Shown: positions 1 to 13,269, counted from the stretch's first letter. The stretch is 64,000 nucleotides of DNA from Cubamyces lactineus (GCA_022376465.1 JACDTU010000001.1:558001-622000); one strand, 5' to 3'. Translations and numbers: made by a program. The notes: generated by a model from the letters alone, not told the origin.

Positions 1-1655
1 ACTGTGCCAGTAAGTGACAACCAATGGGGTACTTGTCATTTCTCGCGATCGTACCGGGTTGGAGCCAATGTTTCCCTAGTAGCACATACGTACATACAAC
101 ACATACATTGCCTCGTCCTTCCGAAAGGATAGACGTCCTGCACCTCGCTAGCCTGAGCACCACGGCAGTATAGCCAATGGGTAACGACGATCATCTACCA
201 AGAGTAGGAACTTCGATACCTATGCCTCTGACGTAGGCTACGCGTTGCTCGGCGGTGAGAGGCGTAGTCATGTTGAGCGTGGCGTTTTCCAGGTCTGACG
301 ACTGCGAGATGACGGGAGGAGGGGGGGGGGCGAAATTGTGAGTCGGATGGCCTGGCCATCGCACCATGCACAGATGACCGCTTTATATGAATGGCCCTAC
401 GATGTACAAGTGAGCGTCGCTACAGACATTCAGCGCCGCTGCGGGTCGGTGTCAACCTCGGGCATCAGAGAAGGTGTCAAACTCTTTCGACCGAACACGA
501 ATACGAGCAAGAAATGCGCGAGGGAGGCGAATGTCCCTCCCCGAGAGTGCCTAGAACCAATCCTTGTAAGCATCCATGCGCGTATGGAACAAGGAACCGT
601 GGTTAGTGCAAGATAGTGTGCTGACCGCTATGGCAATTTGGTATCGAGAGGTCTTTTTATGGTAATCCGCGCGTACCGTGCATAGCTGTGGCAAGCGGGG
701 AACGCCAGCTCGGTGAGGCGGGCGCGCCAATGTGAACAATATCGCAGTGGCGGTGATGCGGTGCCCGATAGTACATCACCCCGAGTAGAGAGGTACCTCA
801 GGCTTAGAGTTGAAGTTGAGTACTCCCGATGTATTGTTCTAAACGAAACGTACTATCATAGTGGACGGAGCTAGGAGGAGTGGAGAAAATAAGTCTCGGA
901 TTAGTTACAGGTACTTGTACTTACTGTAGTCTCGTCCACGGGCAGATCCAGGATGCACCAATAAGGTGATAAGCCACCTTCTTCTGCACCTTTCTTGCAA
1001 CGAAGTTGTGAACGCCGCACTAGATTGTACTGCAAGGGGACCGAGCTTCGTCGGAGCGGTACTCAACCGATGAATACGTCGGTATGTACAGTATCGCATC
1101 GAGATTGCGTTGTCAGCAGCTATAGCCGATCCAGCGATAGATCTATACACCACAATCCTGACAAACACGCATTCTCGTGGTCAACAAAGCACGAAAAGAG
1201 GGAGCTCAAGAGAGAAAGTGTAGGTGATAAGCTAGACAACAAGCGAACAGACCCGGAGAACGAGCTCGAGCACGCGCGCAGAGAAGTAGTACCGTAAGGG
1301 CTATTATACACAGGTAGCGAAGCAACGAATCCACCACGGCATACGGGAGCAACGAACAAGAGCATGGGAACGGAGATTTAGGGCGAAAGGGGGAGATAAC
1401 TGGAGAGTGGGAGAGAGAGCAGGAGAGAGAAGCGGAGCAGATAGGACGGTAGAGGAGCATATAGTATGAGACAAGGGGGCAGAGACACAACACTAGAACA
1501 TACAGTCGATAATACACAGTCCGGCATCACATCTAGGTGCCGTCATCGTCGTCGTCGACGTCTCACACATACATCCGCTCACGGCTGCGGTTGCGGGCCA
1601 TACTGCGGCGACTGCCCCGAAGCAGGCGGCCTCTGCATCATCGAACGCGGCCAAA
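1..1655. other. Intergenic, no clear gene
   Basis: About 1.65 kb without a convincing gene. It has a G-run near 318-331 and purine-rich stretches around 1380-1450. The only protein-like piece is the short minus-strand exon candidate at 191-301, listed separately. The right part is downstream of the 3' end of the zinc-cluster gene and presumably holds its 3' UTR. Confidence 0.6.
191..301 (-). other. Possible orphan terminal exon
   Basis: On the minus strand an acceptor-like CAG (304-302) is followed by 36 open codons and a TGA at 193-191. The reading looks protein-like, for example TAEQRVAYVRGIGIEVP near its end. I could not find a convincing upstream exon on the minus strand between 305 and 1170. 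It could be the last exon of a gene whose other exons I miss, a relic, or chance. I do not recognise the family. Confidence 0.22.
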
Positions 1656-4600
1656 TCAGTCCTCTCCTTCCAAGCGATCAGCACTGGCTGAGCAACTACT
1701 CACCCCGTTAGCCCACTGCATCTGCATCGTGTTCACCGTCGGCGAGATCGACTCCTTCTCCTCGAGCACGAACTGGTCGTGCGACGCCTGGTACACATAC
1801 GACGAGGTCATGTTCGGCGGGTTCCCGTTCTGCACCCCGTTTTCCAGGTAGAACGGGTAGAAGTAGTACTGCGGCAGCTCCGGCATCTTCTGCCCCGTCC
1901 CGTTCGTCTCCCCGTTCCCGTGCGCGTTGCCGCCCGCACCATTCGCGCCACCGTGTTGCGATGCAGGGCTGCCGCTCTTGACCGTGACACCCGCGCCGCC
2001 ACTGGAGACGGGAGGTCCGTACGGGCTCGGTCCAACGGCGCCGTACTGCGCGGGGCCCATCTTGGGTGTCGCTGGAGACTGTCCGGGTTGCGAAGACGGA
2101 GGCATCTTGGGGGACAGGATGCCCTCTCCGTCCCAATCCTGCTCGGAAATGAGCACAGGTGCAGTCGTCGGGGCGACCTGGTGCAGGTTCGCGTCGAGTA
2201 CCTTCTCAGCGAGCTTGGCGATGAGTGGATGACCGCCGTTGAGGTCCTTGCGCTCCCAGCGCCAGCGGAACGAAGGAAGCATGTCAAGCGCCATCCACAC
2301 GTCTTCGAGCGCAGTCTGTTTGGCAATGCGATCGCACTTGGACATGTGCCCGTACAAAATGACCATGGCCGAGATGTGCAAGGGAATCGGCGACACAAAG
2401 AAGGCGATATCCGGGAACCGGATGAGCTGATTGTGCACCACGATGATATTGTGTGAGGTAACAATAGCTACGAAAGGGGATTTAGAATGAACTCCGGGCT
2501 TGTCGCAAGTGGAGCGGAAGACTTACCATCAACGAGGGCACGGTGTCTCTGGCGGTACTCCAATTCCTTCGAGCTGAAGAGCGCACGGAGCAGCAGCACC
2601 TTCGTAATGCCAATCTTCAGCAACGTCAGTCCTTCGTCTTCTCGAATGTTCGCCACGAGCTGCGTCCGCTTTTCAAGTGGCCAATCGTCCGTGCCGCTGA
2701 AGAACCACTTGTAATGCTCGGGCAGCTGCTGCTTGAACACCGCCATGCTCCTCGTAATCCTGTTCGCATGGCGCATGATCGCGTCCGCCGTCTGACGCGT
2801 GGGCGCATATAGTGAGTTGATGATGTCCGCCTGGATCTCCGCTATGGGCGCACTAAGCACGAAGTGCTCCGAGATGTCAGTGCCCTTGCCCCGTGTCGGT
2901 CGTGGGGTATTAGAATCCGAGGGTGCGATAGCGAGCGGACGTCCAAGCAGGATGGACGTGCCCCGATCGTGCACGAGCACGATTCCCCACAGGCGTATGC
3001 GCAGCTGACATTCTTCTTCCGAAAACACGTTGTCCTGGGAGGTCGGGTCATGGTGCAAGCCCAATTCGATGGCAAGCCGTACAAGGCTGCCAACTAGACG
3101 CCACAGAGTTCGTCCCTGTCGCTGTTAGGGCGTTGATGAGTTTCCTTTGCAAGACGGCGCCGACTCGGCCAAGGATACTAGCAGACGGCGCGATGGCTCA
3201 CCTCGGTATACAGGTACCAGTGGAGCAGAATGAGCGCTTGCAGGCTGGACACCGTGACTCGCAAGTCCGGCTTGACCGCGAGCGCAAACTGGAAGAACTC
3301 CTCGTGTTCTGGCCAATCGGGCGGCATAAGGCTCTTGGCGTTTGCAGGTGTCGAAGAGACCTGGCCACTGCTCTCCAACTTGCTCATGCGGTGATTAAGT
3401 TCGCTAAGGGTTCCTAGCGCCAGCACGAGGTACGTGCAGCAGATGAAGCCCGGGTCATGGGGAAGGGTTTGACCCTCGTATAGGGCATTGAGCGTCGATT
3501 CGAATCCCTGGCGGAGAAGCACCGGACGGTGGAAGTTAAGCCGCGCAAAGTACGCACTGAGGATTTCCTGCACGGTTTCCCGCGACTTGGGCAGGTAGAC
3601 GGCCACGGTCTGCGAGGAAGCGACCTGAGCAGAGTTCGGGTCAGGGCTGGCTGGTGGCCCGACAATGCTGTTGCGACGCATTGTGACGGAAATCCATTGC
3701 GACGCGTCGCGCGGCAGAGCGGATGGTTCCCCAAGTCCGCGGTCGCGACCAGAAATGAGCGCGCTAGAACCCACGGCAAGGTCTTCCCTATCAGTGGGAG
3801 GAATGGTCACGTCGCTCATGATTGCGCCCGACACGCCGAACGTCCTCGCCAGAGCCTGGATGAACGGATGTCAGATATGCCGCCCAAAGAATGGGAAAGT
3901 TGAGTAATCGCCCTCCCAACCGCCTCCTCCTTTCTCATGCCCTCCGCTAGAACAGGCAGACGGGGACCTGCTATTGCCAAACCGACTCACCTGAGTGCTG
4001 GTCGTATCGAGAGAATGGGGATCTTGACCGGGGATCTCGTGGGGAGACGGGGGCCTTTGGTGTGCCATTCCAGGCGGCGGAGCCAGCGGGTGCTGGAAGG
4101 GAGGCACTATACGGTGATCGTACCCAGGTGGCGGCGGACCTCCTTGCATGGACATATGGGGCGGCGGAGGACCATAGGGGCCTGGAGGGTGAAATGGCAT
4201 ATGGAATCCGGGCGGCATCATCTGCCCTGGGTGTGGGTGGGGAGGTGGTGGTGGTGGTACAGGATAAGGATACCCTCTAGGCGAACCGCCCATCGGAGGA
4301 GGGGGACCTCCTTCAGTACGAAGAGGAAAACCGCGATTGGGGCCGGACTGCGGCGAGTTGGGGGCGAACTGGAACGTAGCTGAGACAGTGGGTTCGCTGG
4401 TGTCAATTTCGATGCCCTCACGGGCGAGGATGGCGTCAAGGTCATCGAGTTGGAACCCGGGATACCGATGCTTGAGGAGAGCCTCGCACTGGAGAAGTTG
4501 GCGCTCGATACGTTCGGTATGACCGCGAGGGGTGAGAGTCTGGCGATGGCGATCTTCTTGTTGGCAGGGAGTGCCTGCGGTTGCGCAGGCGGTACATCTT

Positions 4601-4990
4601 GGATGCTTTGAGTCGCACTGTACGGAGGCGGGGGCAGGAAGGAGGAGAAGGGGAGGAGGAGGAGGCGCGGATGTTAGCGGACTCGGATGGGAGACGGGGG
4701 ATTTGCCGTCGGTGTCGCCCGACGGGACTTGCCTTAATTTTCTTGCTCCTGCAGCGTGCGCAGGCCTCATGCGAACGCCTCAAACGTCGTGGCTCTGCCG
4801 GATGCGGAGGTTCTTCGCCATTCTCGTTCACCTTTCTGCGCTTTCTCGAGGGAGGCTGTTGGCCGGGAGGCGGGGGCGGGTGTTGTTGCTGGGGGTTGGG
4901 AGGCTGCTGATTAGGATCGATCTGGAGGGCGGACTGAAGAGAGGAGTGTGCGAGGTTGATGTCTGCGTGTGGAGGAAGGAGGTGAGTCAT
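1656..4990 (-). CDS. Zn2Cys6 fungal-specific transcription factor
   Basis: Predicted nuclear DNA-binding regulator of about 981 residues. The Zn2Cys6 cluster has spacing CX2CX6CX6CX2CX6C: ACARCRSKKIK at the end of exon 1 continues as CDSKHPRCTAC in exon 2. A Pro-rich linker follows, then a fungal_trans middle homology region (LSAYFARLNFHRPVLL, then LWRLVGSLVRLAIELGLHHD, then RIRLWGIVLVHDRG). The tail is Gly/Asn/Pro-rich. Exons: 4990-4733, 4617-3991, 3855-3202, 3121-2527, 2467-1656; the frame closes. Intron 1 uses a GC donor (AAG|GCAAGT). The start is the ATG at 4990, before MTHLLPPHADI; the open frame upstream looks like leader. The layout resembles xlnR/Gal4-class activators, but the target genes cannot be inferred. 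Confidence 0.9.
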
Positions 4991-6710
4991 AGCCGTTTGT
5001 GTGGACGACGACGACGAGAGACGGAAGAGAGGGAGCGGAGGAGACTGAGGACGATGTCGGCGCTGGAAGAGAGCAGAGCTATGTACTCTCTCGCTCTGGC
5101 TCTGGTCAGTGTCTGTGTATGTAAGACGCGCCCTCCAGCGTCTCACATGCCTCCTATAGCCTCCGCCTCCCGACGCCTCCTCCTCCTCTCTCTCGCACTT
5201 ACCAAACATTCTGCCCAGGCCTCTGTCCCCGCGGCAAGCTTCGTGGACGCAGTGTGCTTTCTGTCGTCGTCCGACTGAGCCTTTATCGCATCCCGAGTGC
5301 TCGACCAGCGCTCCTACCCGACCATTCCGGCGCAACCACAGGTACTGCGTTCAATCACATCTGTCCACTCGCGCATCCCCCTTCTCCTTCCTTCCAGGCT
5401 GAACCATACAATTCCCGGCTCTATGTCACTACTCCGGCCCACCTTGATTTTCGCACCGGCCAGTTCCGTCCGCCTTGTGTCTTGCATCTGCCCGACCCGT
5501 CGCTTTCTCTGCGCCTCATGCGGTCTCTCGCAGTCAGATCTGGCGGGTGCTGCAACCCAATCTTCTGTACCTATCCTAGGACTCAGGCTTCTGCGCGCCC
5601 ACGCCTAGTAAGCCATTGGATAGCCGTTCTTATCCACGGCGTTTCCTCCGACCCAATCACGGATCTTCGCCTACTCCACCAGACTTCTCAAGCAAACAGT
5701 CTGCTGTATCTTCACTCGCGATGATCAACCAATCCTGTCCTTGTCTATGGTTTGACATCTCAACGCCATGCTTTTCCCAGACATGATATGTCCACCGTCC
5801 GGTCTTCTACTACCCTGGGCTCGCTCGCCGAAATAGTGCCTGTATTACCGTCGCGTTTCTGGCCTCTGGGAAGCCTTCTGTGGTCAGCGGTCGGTGATTA
5901 TGCCACTTTCATACTTTGTCCAAAGCGTTCCGGTTACTTGACAGTGCTACTAGCTACTCCGCCGCTGCTCCGTTCTGGCTATGATCCCTAGGCTGCCTCG
6001 TGCCTGTCTCGAGGGGGCTGTCAACAACTTACTGCATATCCCGCACAAGGTTACATTGCGCTGCAGTCGACATTTTGTGACGCGTACAGTCTTGTGCGTG
6101 AACCCGCAAGAGCTGCAATGCCTTTCCATCGTCTACATTTGCAACAAGAACTGGTGACGCCCATCATGTCGGCCGCCAAAAAAGTGTACAGTTCTTGCTT
6201 CTGAATGGCAGAGGCCCAAGGTGTATAGTAGTGCAGATGCTCCTTTTTGTTTCCACAGACTAGGCAGTCACCAGTGATAGCTGCAGTAGGCCACACTGTA
6301 TGGTTGGGCAGATCATGCGCCTCGCCGACACAGACGTCATCTTGTTCTGAGCGCCTGTGGCTGACAATAATTATTGATGCCCGTCCTTTCCCGTCTGCAT
6401 GTATCCTCGCGCGGTTCATGAGGGTAAACTTGCAAAAGTAAGCACAAGTCTAGCCGAGAGAGCCCTGTTCATTGCGCACGAGGTCTGAGTCAGCGGGGCG
6501 AAAAAACCAGGCTCTCGGAATTTGAGAATATGGTGAGATTGCAGCGGACAAGAGCGGAGGAAGGCTGGCGCCATGTCGCTCGGCCGGGAGGGTAGATTCC
6601 CACGGGTCCTACCGCCCACAGCTTGCTCCTCTCCGCCGCCGCTTCTCTCCATCGCTCGCTCGCTTTCTTCTCTCTCTCCGTTCTCTTCAATCCCTCTCCT
6701 AACCCTGGTC
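4991..6710. promoter_or_regulatory. Divergent promoter region
   Basis: 1.7 kb between two divergently transcribed genes, the zinc-cluster factor on the left and the VTT protein on the right. It contains pyrimidine-rich tracts near both starts, for example 6620-6700 just before the ATG at 6711. No coding exon, tRNA or repeat was recognised. Confidence 0.5.
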
Positions 6711-8426
6711 ATGCTGCAAAGTACAGCACCAGAGTCGCATAGCACGCCCTTCGCCGACCACTACCGCACCGTCCCAGACAACCGCTCCGCTTACTCCCTT
6801 GCGACGGTCTACGACATGCCCTCTCCCACCGCTCGGACTTCCCTCCTCTCTAATAGCAGCACCGACTCGCTTCACAACTACGGTGCTGCCGGGCCCTCTC
6901 GCCCATCCTCACGAAAGCTGCTATGGAACGCCACCTTGAAGATGGGCGCGATTTTCGCCGTGAGCACCGTCCTCCTAGGAGGTACTCTTTGGCTCGCATT
7001 GCCCACTTTGGAAGAGTGCGTTCTCCTGCCGCGTCGGATTGTAAATGCAGTTGAACTTATCGCATTCCGCTGCACTTTAGGCAAGACAGGCCCTCGCTCA
7101 AGATCCCGAAGAGCTTCGTAGAGCTGCAGGCACTCAACACCCTCCTAAAGAAATATCGCGACATCTACCCGTACCGGATTGTCGTATGCTATGTGATCAC
7201 TTACCTCTTGTACGTCCAATTCGTCTCTCGTGTGCGTCCAAGCCATGCATGCTGCGGGTTCTTGAGAAAATGCGTTCCAAATCCCTCCGATATCATTGTC
7301 AATATCCACCGCGGTGCAATCACATCGGACACGGTGTGGCTCAACTTCCAAGAACGCGCTGCAAAGCGTACACACCCTTCTTCATTTATGCCCCGTTGTC
7401 TTCGAATGGAGTCAGTCGTGGCCCCTCGTGCACGTTGCACGTTGCGATCTTCTTAGCGCTTCTTCACCCGGGCGAAGCGCAGTTGGCATCTTGCTGCGCT
7501 CTCATTGGTAGATGTCATGAGCGCAGCACAATAGTTGCTCTTTACTTTTACGCACTCTTCGATTCCTTCGTGACGCGTTTGCTGACCATGCCCCCCCCCC
7601 CCCCCCCAGTCTGCAAGCATTCTCACTACCGGGGTCAATGTACCTCTCAATCCTTGGAGGCGCCGTCTGGGGTGTCCCACGTGCACTCCCACTGGCGTGC
7701 GCGTGTGTAGCCACCGGAGCGACGCTCTGCTACCTGATCAGTGCCGCGCTTGGCCCCGCCCTACTTACCATGCCGAAGTGGAAATCAAAGCTAGACGTGT
7801 GGGCGGACAAGCTGCGTGCGCACAAGGATGATATTATCTCCTTCCTCATCGTACTCCGCATCGCTCCCTTCCCGCCGCATTGGGTAGTCAATGTTCTATG
7901 CCCCCACGTCGGTATCGGGGTCGTACCGTTCTGGCTGAGTACTTTCCTTGGCATCTTCGGCGTAACCGTTATCCATACCACAATCGGCGGCTCGCTGGAC
8001 GACATGACATCTCCAGAAGACTTCCATCTTATCTCGTGGAAGAACTTCCTCGGTCTATCCGCCGTCGTTGTTGGCGTCATGATCCCTGTCGGCCTCCGCT
8101 ATTACTTCAAGCGCGAGATTGCTACCGTCGCGGATGTCGAGCGCGAAGCCACCATCGCAGAGGCGGAAGAGGAGGAGGACAGACTGCTTGCGGAGGGCCC
8201 ACCTGTCGACCCGCTCGGAAAGGGCAAGGCGCAACCACCGCTGATCGTGCTCTCCGACGACGAAAGCGATTTCTACTCGGACGAAGATTCGGATGGGGAC
8301 GTCATTCTCGAGGCAGGGCCAGCACTCATCATAAAGCACGACGACGAGTCGACGCAGAAGCAAGCGCACCAAGAGACCCGCAGACCAGACGCGCCTCAAG
8401 CAGAAGAAGAGGACCTCCTGTTGTGA
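6711..8426 (+). CDS. VTT/SNARE-associated Golgi (TMEM41/Tvp38) family membrane protein
   Basis: Integral membrane protein of about 416 residues. Exons 6711-7015, 7081-7209 and 7610-8426 join in frame. The N-terminal part is cytosolic and Ser/Pro-rich, followed by a membrane segment (GAIFAVSTVLLGGTLWLAL). The VTT/SNARE-assoc domain starts near residue 115 (KKYRDIYPYRIVVCYVITYL) and continues over the exon 2-3 junction as LQAFSLPGSMYLSILGGAVW, the family's conserved Pro-Gly re-entrant segment, then RIAPFPPHWVVNVLCPHVGI. The C-terminal tail is highly acidic. Characterised relatives (TMEM41B, VMP1, yeast Tvp38) act in ER/Golgi membranes, the first two as lipid scramblases; scrambling here is inferred. 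Intron 2 is long (400 bp) and ends in 17 consecutive C before its AG. The start is the ATG at 6711; an in-frame upstream ATG at 6573 lies in the pyrimidine-rich leader. Confidence 0.88.
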
Positions 8427-11400
8427 ACCTCCCTCTCCTGTGTTATAGTTGATGTACCACCCACCCTCCACGTAACGACCTCCGGCCCGGTGGGCCATGA
8501 CCTCTCACTTCCTAACGCAACTGTAGACGACTTCCGCTGCCTTTTGCCCTTCTGTGTACATTATGCCGGAGAGGCGCCGCCGTAGGTGCTTTCCCGGTCA
8601 TGACCGGGTGCCCTCCCTCTGTTCTAGACGCGGCGCTCGGTATCCTTTTGCCCACCCTTTTCTAGCTCTGACCTGCCCAACCCTCCTGTTCACCTCCCGC
8701 CGTACGCCGTCGTTATCACCGACGACCCCTGTCTTGACTGACTCCGCGGGCGTATCGGACGTTCACTCCTTTGGGTTCGCATTGCACAGCTATTATCCTC
8801 ACCTTCATGGCTTCGGCTTGTCTTCTTTCGTCCGTGTCCTTTCTTTCTTTCTTTTCGTCTCGCTGGATCGCGTGTACGTATGTGTGTCTTAAGTGTATAG
8901 CTAGGTAATGATGCTTGTCGGATCGACTTGTATAAATACGATGCGTTGCTCCACGTACAGCTGCCCTCTGTAGCGCCTGTCCATCCCGTCACTGTCTACC
9001 AGCCTCCGTCAAGCTACGCATCCACTGAGCTTACATCGTTCAAGCCCGTACGCGCGGTGTGTACAAGCCAGACATGGCGAGAGAATTCTGGGTGCGTCCG
9101 AGTCCCAGCTGCAGCCTTAGCGATCGGCCCCAATCCCAACGGCTACAAATTCACAAACCCGACATACGGTTTTCCGCAGTCCGAACCCAAACCCGAACCC
9201 ATCTGAGCCGCTATATGCGCCATCCCGTCCCGCGCGCCGACCCGGTGTACCGTGGTCCGCGGTACTGACTTACGCTCAAAGTTTCGGTACTGTACCCGCG
9301 CTACGAAGCTCTACATTCAACCATCATACATCCACGACGGTTGACACTGGCAGCTGGGTTGGTCCGAGTCTGCGCGCGGGCCACGCATTCCGCACGCCCT
9401 CGGAACGGGCCGTCGGACCATCCCTCCCTGAGCCTCCCTAAGCACGCACGCGGCGCAGGAAGGCGCAGGATGGGAGGAGGAAGGTCGAGCGCTCGCATTC
9501 GGCCGTCAGGCCGTCGGCACTCATTACTCGGTGCTCAGTGCCAGTACTGCTCAGCCCACGGATCAGGAGCGCGGCTTCCCACTTCGCTCCAGCCGACTCA
9601 CTCGAGCGTTTCCGAGCTTTGGTTCCCGCAGCCCGTCCATAGCCCATCCGCGGGACAAGCAGCGGATCGTCGCTTGCCGACGTCCTGGCAAAGTAGCCAG
9701 GCCCAATTTGAAGGTTCGCTGCTGGAAGTTTGGGACCGATCGCCCGCGGCTTCAGCACTTGCGCCCCGGATGTGGGCATATACACGGATGCAGCCCCCGG
9801 CCACTGGACCGCGGATGTCCATCGACCTTCGACTATCGACCATCATGAACTACGGCGCAGATAGACAGATAGGCGGAAGGACGCGGACGATCTCGCAGGT
9901 CCCGGTTCGAGCCTGACGCTACAGGCTTGAGAGCTGAGGTGCTTCTTCTCCGTTCGGGAACTCTCGTGCCACGAGCTGACTGCCTAGTGCTGGCTTCGTA
10001 CGACCATGGCACAGTGCTGTCACCACCTCCCTTCTTTGCTCAGGGAACCTCATCGATGCAGGCAACAGGTGGCCGGTGGCTGATGGCTCGTGGCCCATGG
10101 CTGGTAGCTGATAGCTGGTGGTGGCCAATTGCCACACTCGCACGGACGCTGAAGGCCTTGCACCACCCCCGGAGCGCACGCGCGAAGCGTCCGCGTCCGG
10201 CAGCAGGCCCGGTGCCCGGGTCTACCCTGCCCGTTCCGGAGATACAGGAGGAGTTCTTGAATACAGTTCATCGCAATCGCATTGATTTTCTATGGGCATG
10301 TCTGCTGTCGAATTCGACTTCGTAGAGTTCGCGGACCCTGTACTGACAACACGAGCTTCGTTCGAAGGCCCGGGGGATCCGGGCCCCCGTCCGTTTGCAT
10401 GCTCGTGGCGGCGGCGGGGAGGCGGTTTGCGGGACGAAAATGGGGGAAAGAGAGGGAGCTCCTTAGCTGGAGTAGGACGTCGGGTCTAGGCAGGCCAGCT
10501 TGTGATCACCAGCAGGTCGCTGCAGTGATCCGCTTGAGGAGTGCTGTTATCCCGTTCCGTCTCGCACGCGTTCGAGCCTTTGTGCCAGGCGTGGATGCCT
10601 TGCACACGACGAAAGGAGCTTAAAAGTCCCCTTCCGTGGGTCAGTCTCGTAGCAGGCGCCCCGGAAGCGGGCGGCGTCCTGTCCTGTATGGCCCGCAGGA
10701 TCTCGCCGCTTCCGAACTGTACTTGTCCAGACTCGACTCATTCGGGCGGACGGGTCTCGACGCACGAAAGAGGCGAGCCGGCGTGAACTTTGAGCGTGAC
10801 GTTACCGGCACTGGGCAGTGCAGAGGACGGGCCACGGCGGAGCGCGGAGACTCGTCTACACGTTCCCCCGGCGCCCTGTCGCACAGACCGTTTCTGACGG
10901 TTCTCGCACCTGGGACGCGGACGCCCAGTTACGTTGTCCGCGCTTGCGGCCAGGGTGGGTAGCAGTGACATTGACCGTGACGGTTCTCGATGGCCAAATT
11001 CGGGTGATATCGTCCCCACGCACACGCCCGTCCGCATCTAGCGCGAAGGATCCGCAAACGCTATCTGAAGCCTGGACAGGATGGGGACGTCCAAGATGCG
11101 GTAAACCGGACGGGGGTCGGAGCGCGTGAGGCGAGATGGTGTATTTGCGGGGACTGCGCTGCGTACGGGCGATGGGGGCGGAGGGCACGGTCGCGAAGAG
11201 CACAGCTCAAGGTAGGGTATGAGGCTCGAGCGCAGGAGGCGGTCGCGCGAGAATGTGACCTCATTGACCATATATGGGCAGCTGCGGGCAGGCGGCAACA
11301 GCGACGGTCAACGATGCGGCGCAACGGCGGTCTTGTCGTCGAAGTAGCTGATTCGAGTTGGGTTGCCTATAGTAGCAACGAGATGTACGATGAATAAGAT

Positions 11401-13269
11401 GCAAGGGCCTGCGTAACGTTATGACCTGCATGAATGGTTTGACGACGACGTACCTGCAAGATGATAGTGATGCAGTGGGGTGTGGCTGTAGCCCGTCTGT
11501 GACAGTGGTAAAGCACCGCATGCATCTTTGCTCGGAAGCATGCGGTCGTGGCCGGCCGGGTGGATGAGTGCTATGCGGTCCGAATCCAAGATGGACACAA
11601 GGACTCGGAGGGGCTAGAGTGGTCGCCGGTGAGATCAGCACCTGGCAGAGCATGCGAGCGCGAGTGCCTCTGCGCCTCCAAGCCCCGAGAGCGCGGAGGA
11701 CGACGTCAGTGAGCGCTGCGAAACTCTGTTCGCCGGCGGCATCCGACTCGCTACGGAGAGAAATGGCCAAATCTGGATACCGACGGTGCACAAGAATCAG
11801 GGCCAGCCACCGGTGGCCAGCGCGCATCTATAGCGTCCGTCCCACGCGCCCGCCTTTTGGCCGCGCGCCACAAGACGTTACAGACTGGCCCAAGACGATT
11901 GAGAGAGCCCCCGAGGTCCCGCGGGCCGGACGGACACACACCGTACGTGCGTTACGCCCAGTGCCAGGCCCTCGTACGAGAGAGCCGCAGAGAGTTCGCA
12001 CCGGCCGGCCGGCGCGACGGTTTCCTAGTAGGGGGCATGCTGAAACTCAGCGGAGAGGAGACAAGACCCGGTTGGTCCGACCCTTGGACACCTGCATCGC
12101 GCCGACCACAACGAGATATTCTGGCTTGAGGCTATAGCCTATCCAGCAGTGACTCGAACCTGGGAGCTGTCAAGGGATGACTTAGACGACATATAACCAG
12201 ATATCACACTGCCAGGAGCCAGTGCGGGATGAAAAAGAGAGGATTGGGGGGAACAGCTCACAAGTGGCAGGGCGGGGTGCGGAGGAGTAGCGGCCGACGA
12301 TTCGCCGGGTCAGCTCGGAGTGGGAGGACGACATGTGGACCGGAGAGTGCGTGCGTGCATGCGTGCGTGCTAGAAAGGATGTGCGATGGGTGCGAGAAGA
12401 GAACGTCCTGAGCGGTCAGATGTCCAGACAGGTTGGCAGGGAGGAGCCGTGGCCCGTGTACGATAGCGGGATCGTACGTACAAAAAGATGGTGTTCGGTG
12501 GGAGATAAATAGGGAGAGGCCGACGCGAACATATGTGTGGCGAAGGCGACGGCCAGAGCGAGAGCGGCTAGGCCAACGCTGAGCTTGTTTTGGATTTCCC
12601 GTGCATCGTCCTCGAATGTCACTCGAGCTGCGAGGAATCAATATTATGATTCGGCGCAACTGGGCCAGTGCTTTCAGGCCGTCGGCGTCTAGCCGCCTTC
12701 TAGCCGCCCGTTTCGTCCATATTTGGACAGTCACATCCTATCGTCACAGCATGTCACAGTCTCTCCTCCCGCCGCACTGGGTGAAGCAGCCAGCATGTTG
12801 AGTGGCATGCGTGAGGAAACGCACCGCGTAGTGACCGATGGCAGTATACTGTCTGCATCAAGGATGCAAAAGCCAGAGAGAATGAAGGAGGAGAGACGGG
12901 AGAGAAGAGAGACGCCCGTTCAGGCTCCGCCACAGATTTGTGTTTGAGCGTGTATACCGTTATTCAGGGCTTCGCCGAACTCACGTTGCCCCCGACCGTT
13001 CTTCCCTCCCACCACCACCGTCCTCCTCGTCCTCCCCACTCCGTCCCCCTCCCCCGTCCGACCTCTCCCTTCCGTCGAGACCGCCCTACCCCTCCTCCTC
13101 CTCCTCTTCCATTTCCTTCTAGCTCGCCTCGTGCGGTTCCTCGGCCCACGTACCCGTCCCGAGTCTACCCTCTCCCTCCCCTCTCGCCTACCAAAGCCTT
13201 CAAGCCCTCCGTATCCTCCGCATCCACGCGCCATCGGCCCCCGCGGCTGATTGCTTCATTCTCCTCCCG
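8427..13269. other. Gene-poor stretch, 4.8 kb
   Basis: I find no open frame with a recognisable domain on either strand. It holds GC-rich sequence, a short low-complexity patch of GTGGC/TGGCTG-type words at about 10065-10130, CG-rich blocks at 10600-11150, and pyrimidine-rich tracts at 12990-13130 that probably form the leader of the next gene. A tRNA-like fragment at 12146-12213 (-) is discussed under rejected items. The 3' UTR of the VTT gene presumably extends a few hundred bases into the left end. Confidence 0.5.

Noticed and set aside
9178..9203. Short run of cgaaccc/caaaccc words resembling telomeric DNA
   Set aside because: Only three or four imperfect units, not the TTAGGG type repeat, and internal to the window.
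9903..9916. ggttcgagcc B-box-like word on the plus strand
   Set aside because: No A box, acceptor stem or T stem around it.
9341..9916. 191-codon open frame in the gene-poor region
   Set aside because: Arg/Ser/Pro-rich composition typical of random GC-rich DNA, overlapping equally long frames on the other strand, no motif.
12146..12213. tRNA-like sequence on the minus strand (B-box-like ggttcgagtca, terminal gcagtg/cactgc pairing)
   Set aside because: The T stem does not pair and no consistent anticodon arm forms. At most a tRNA-derived relic; not listed as a gene.
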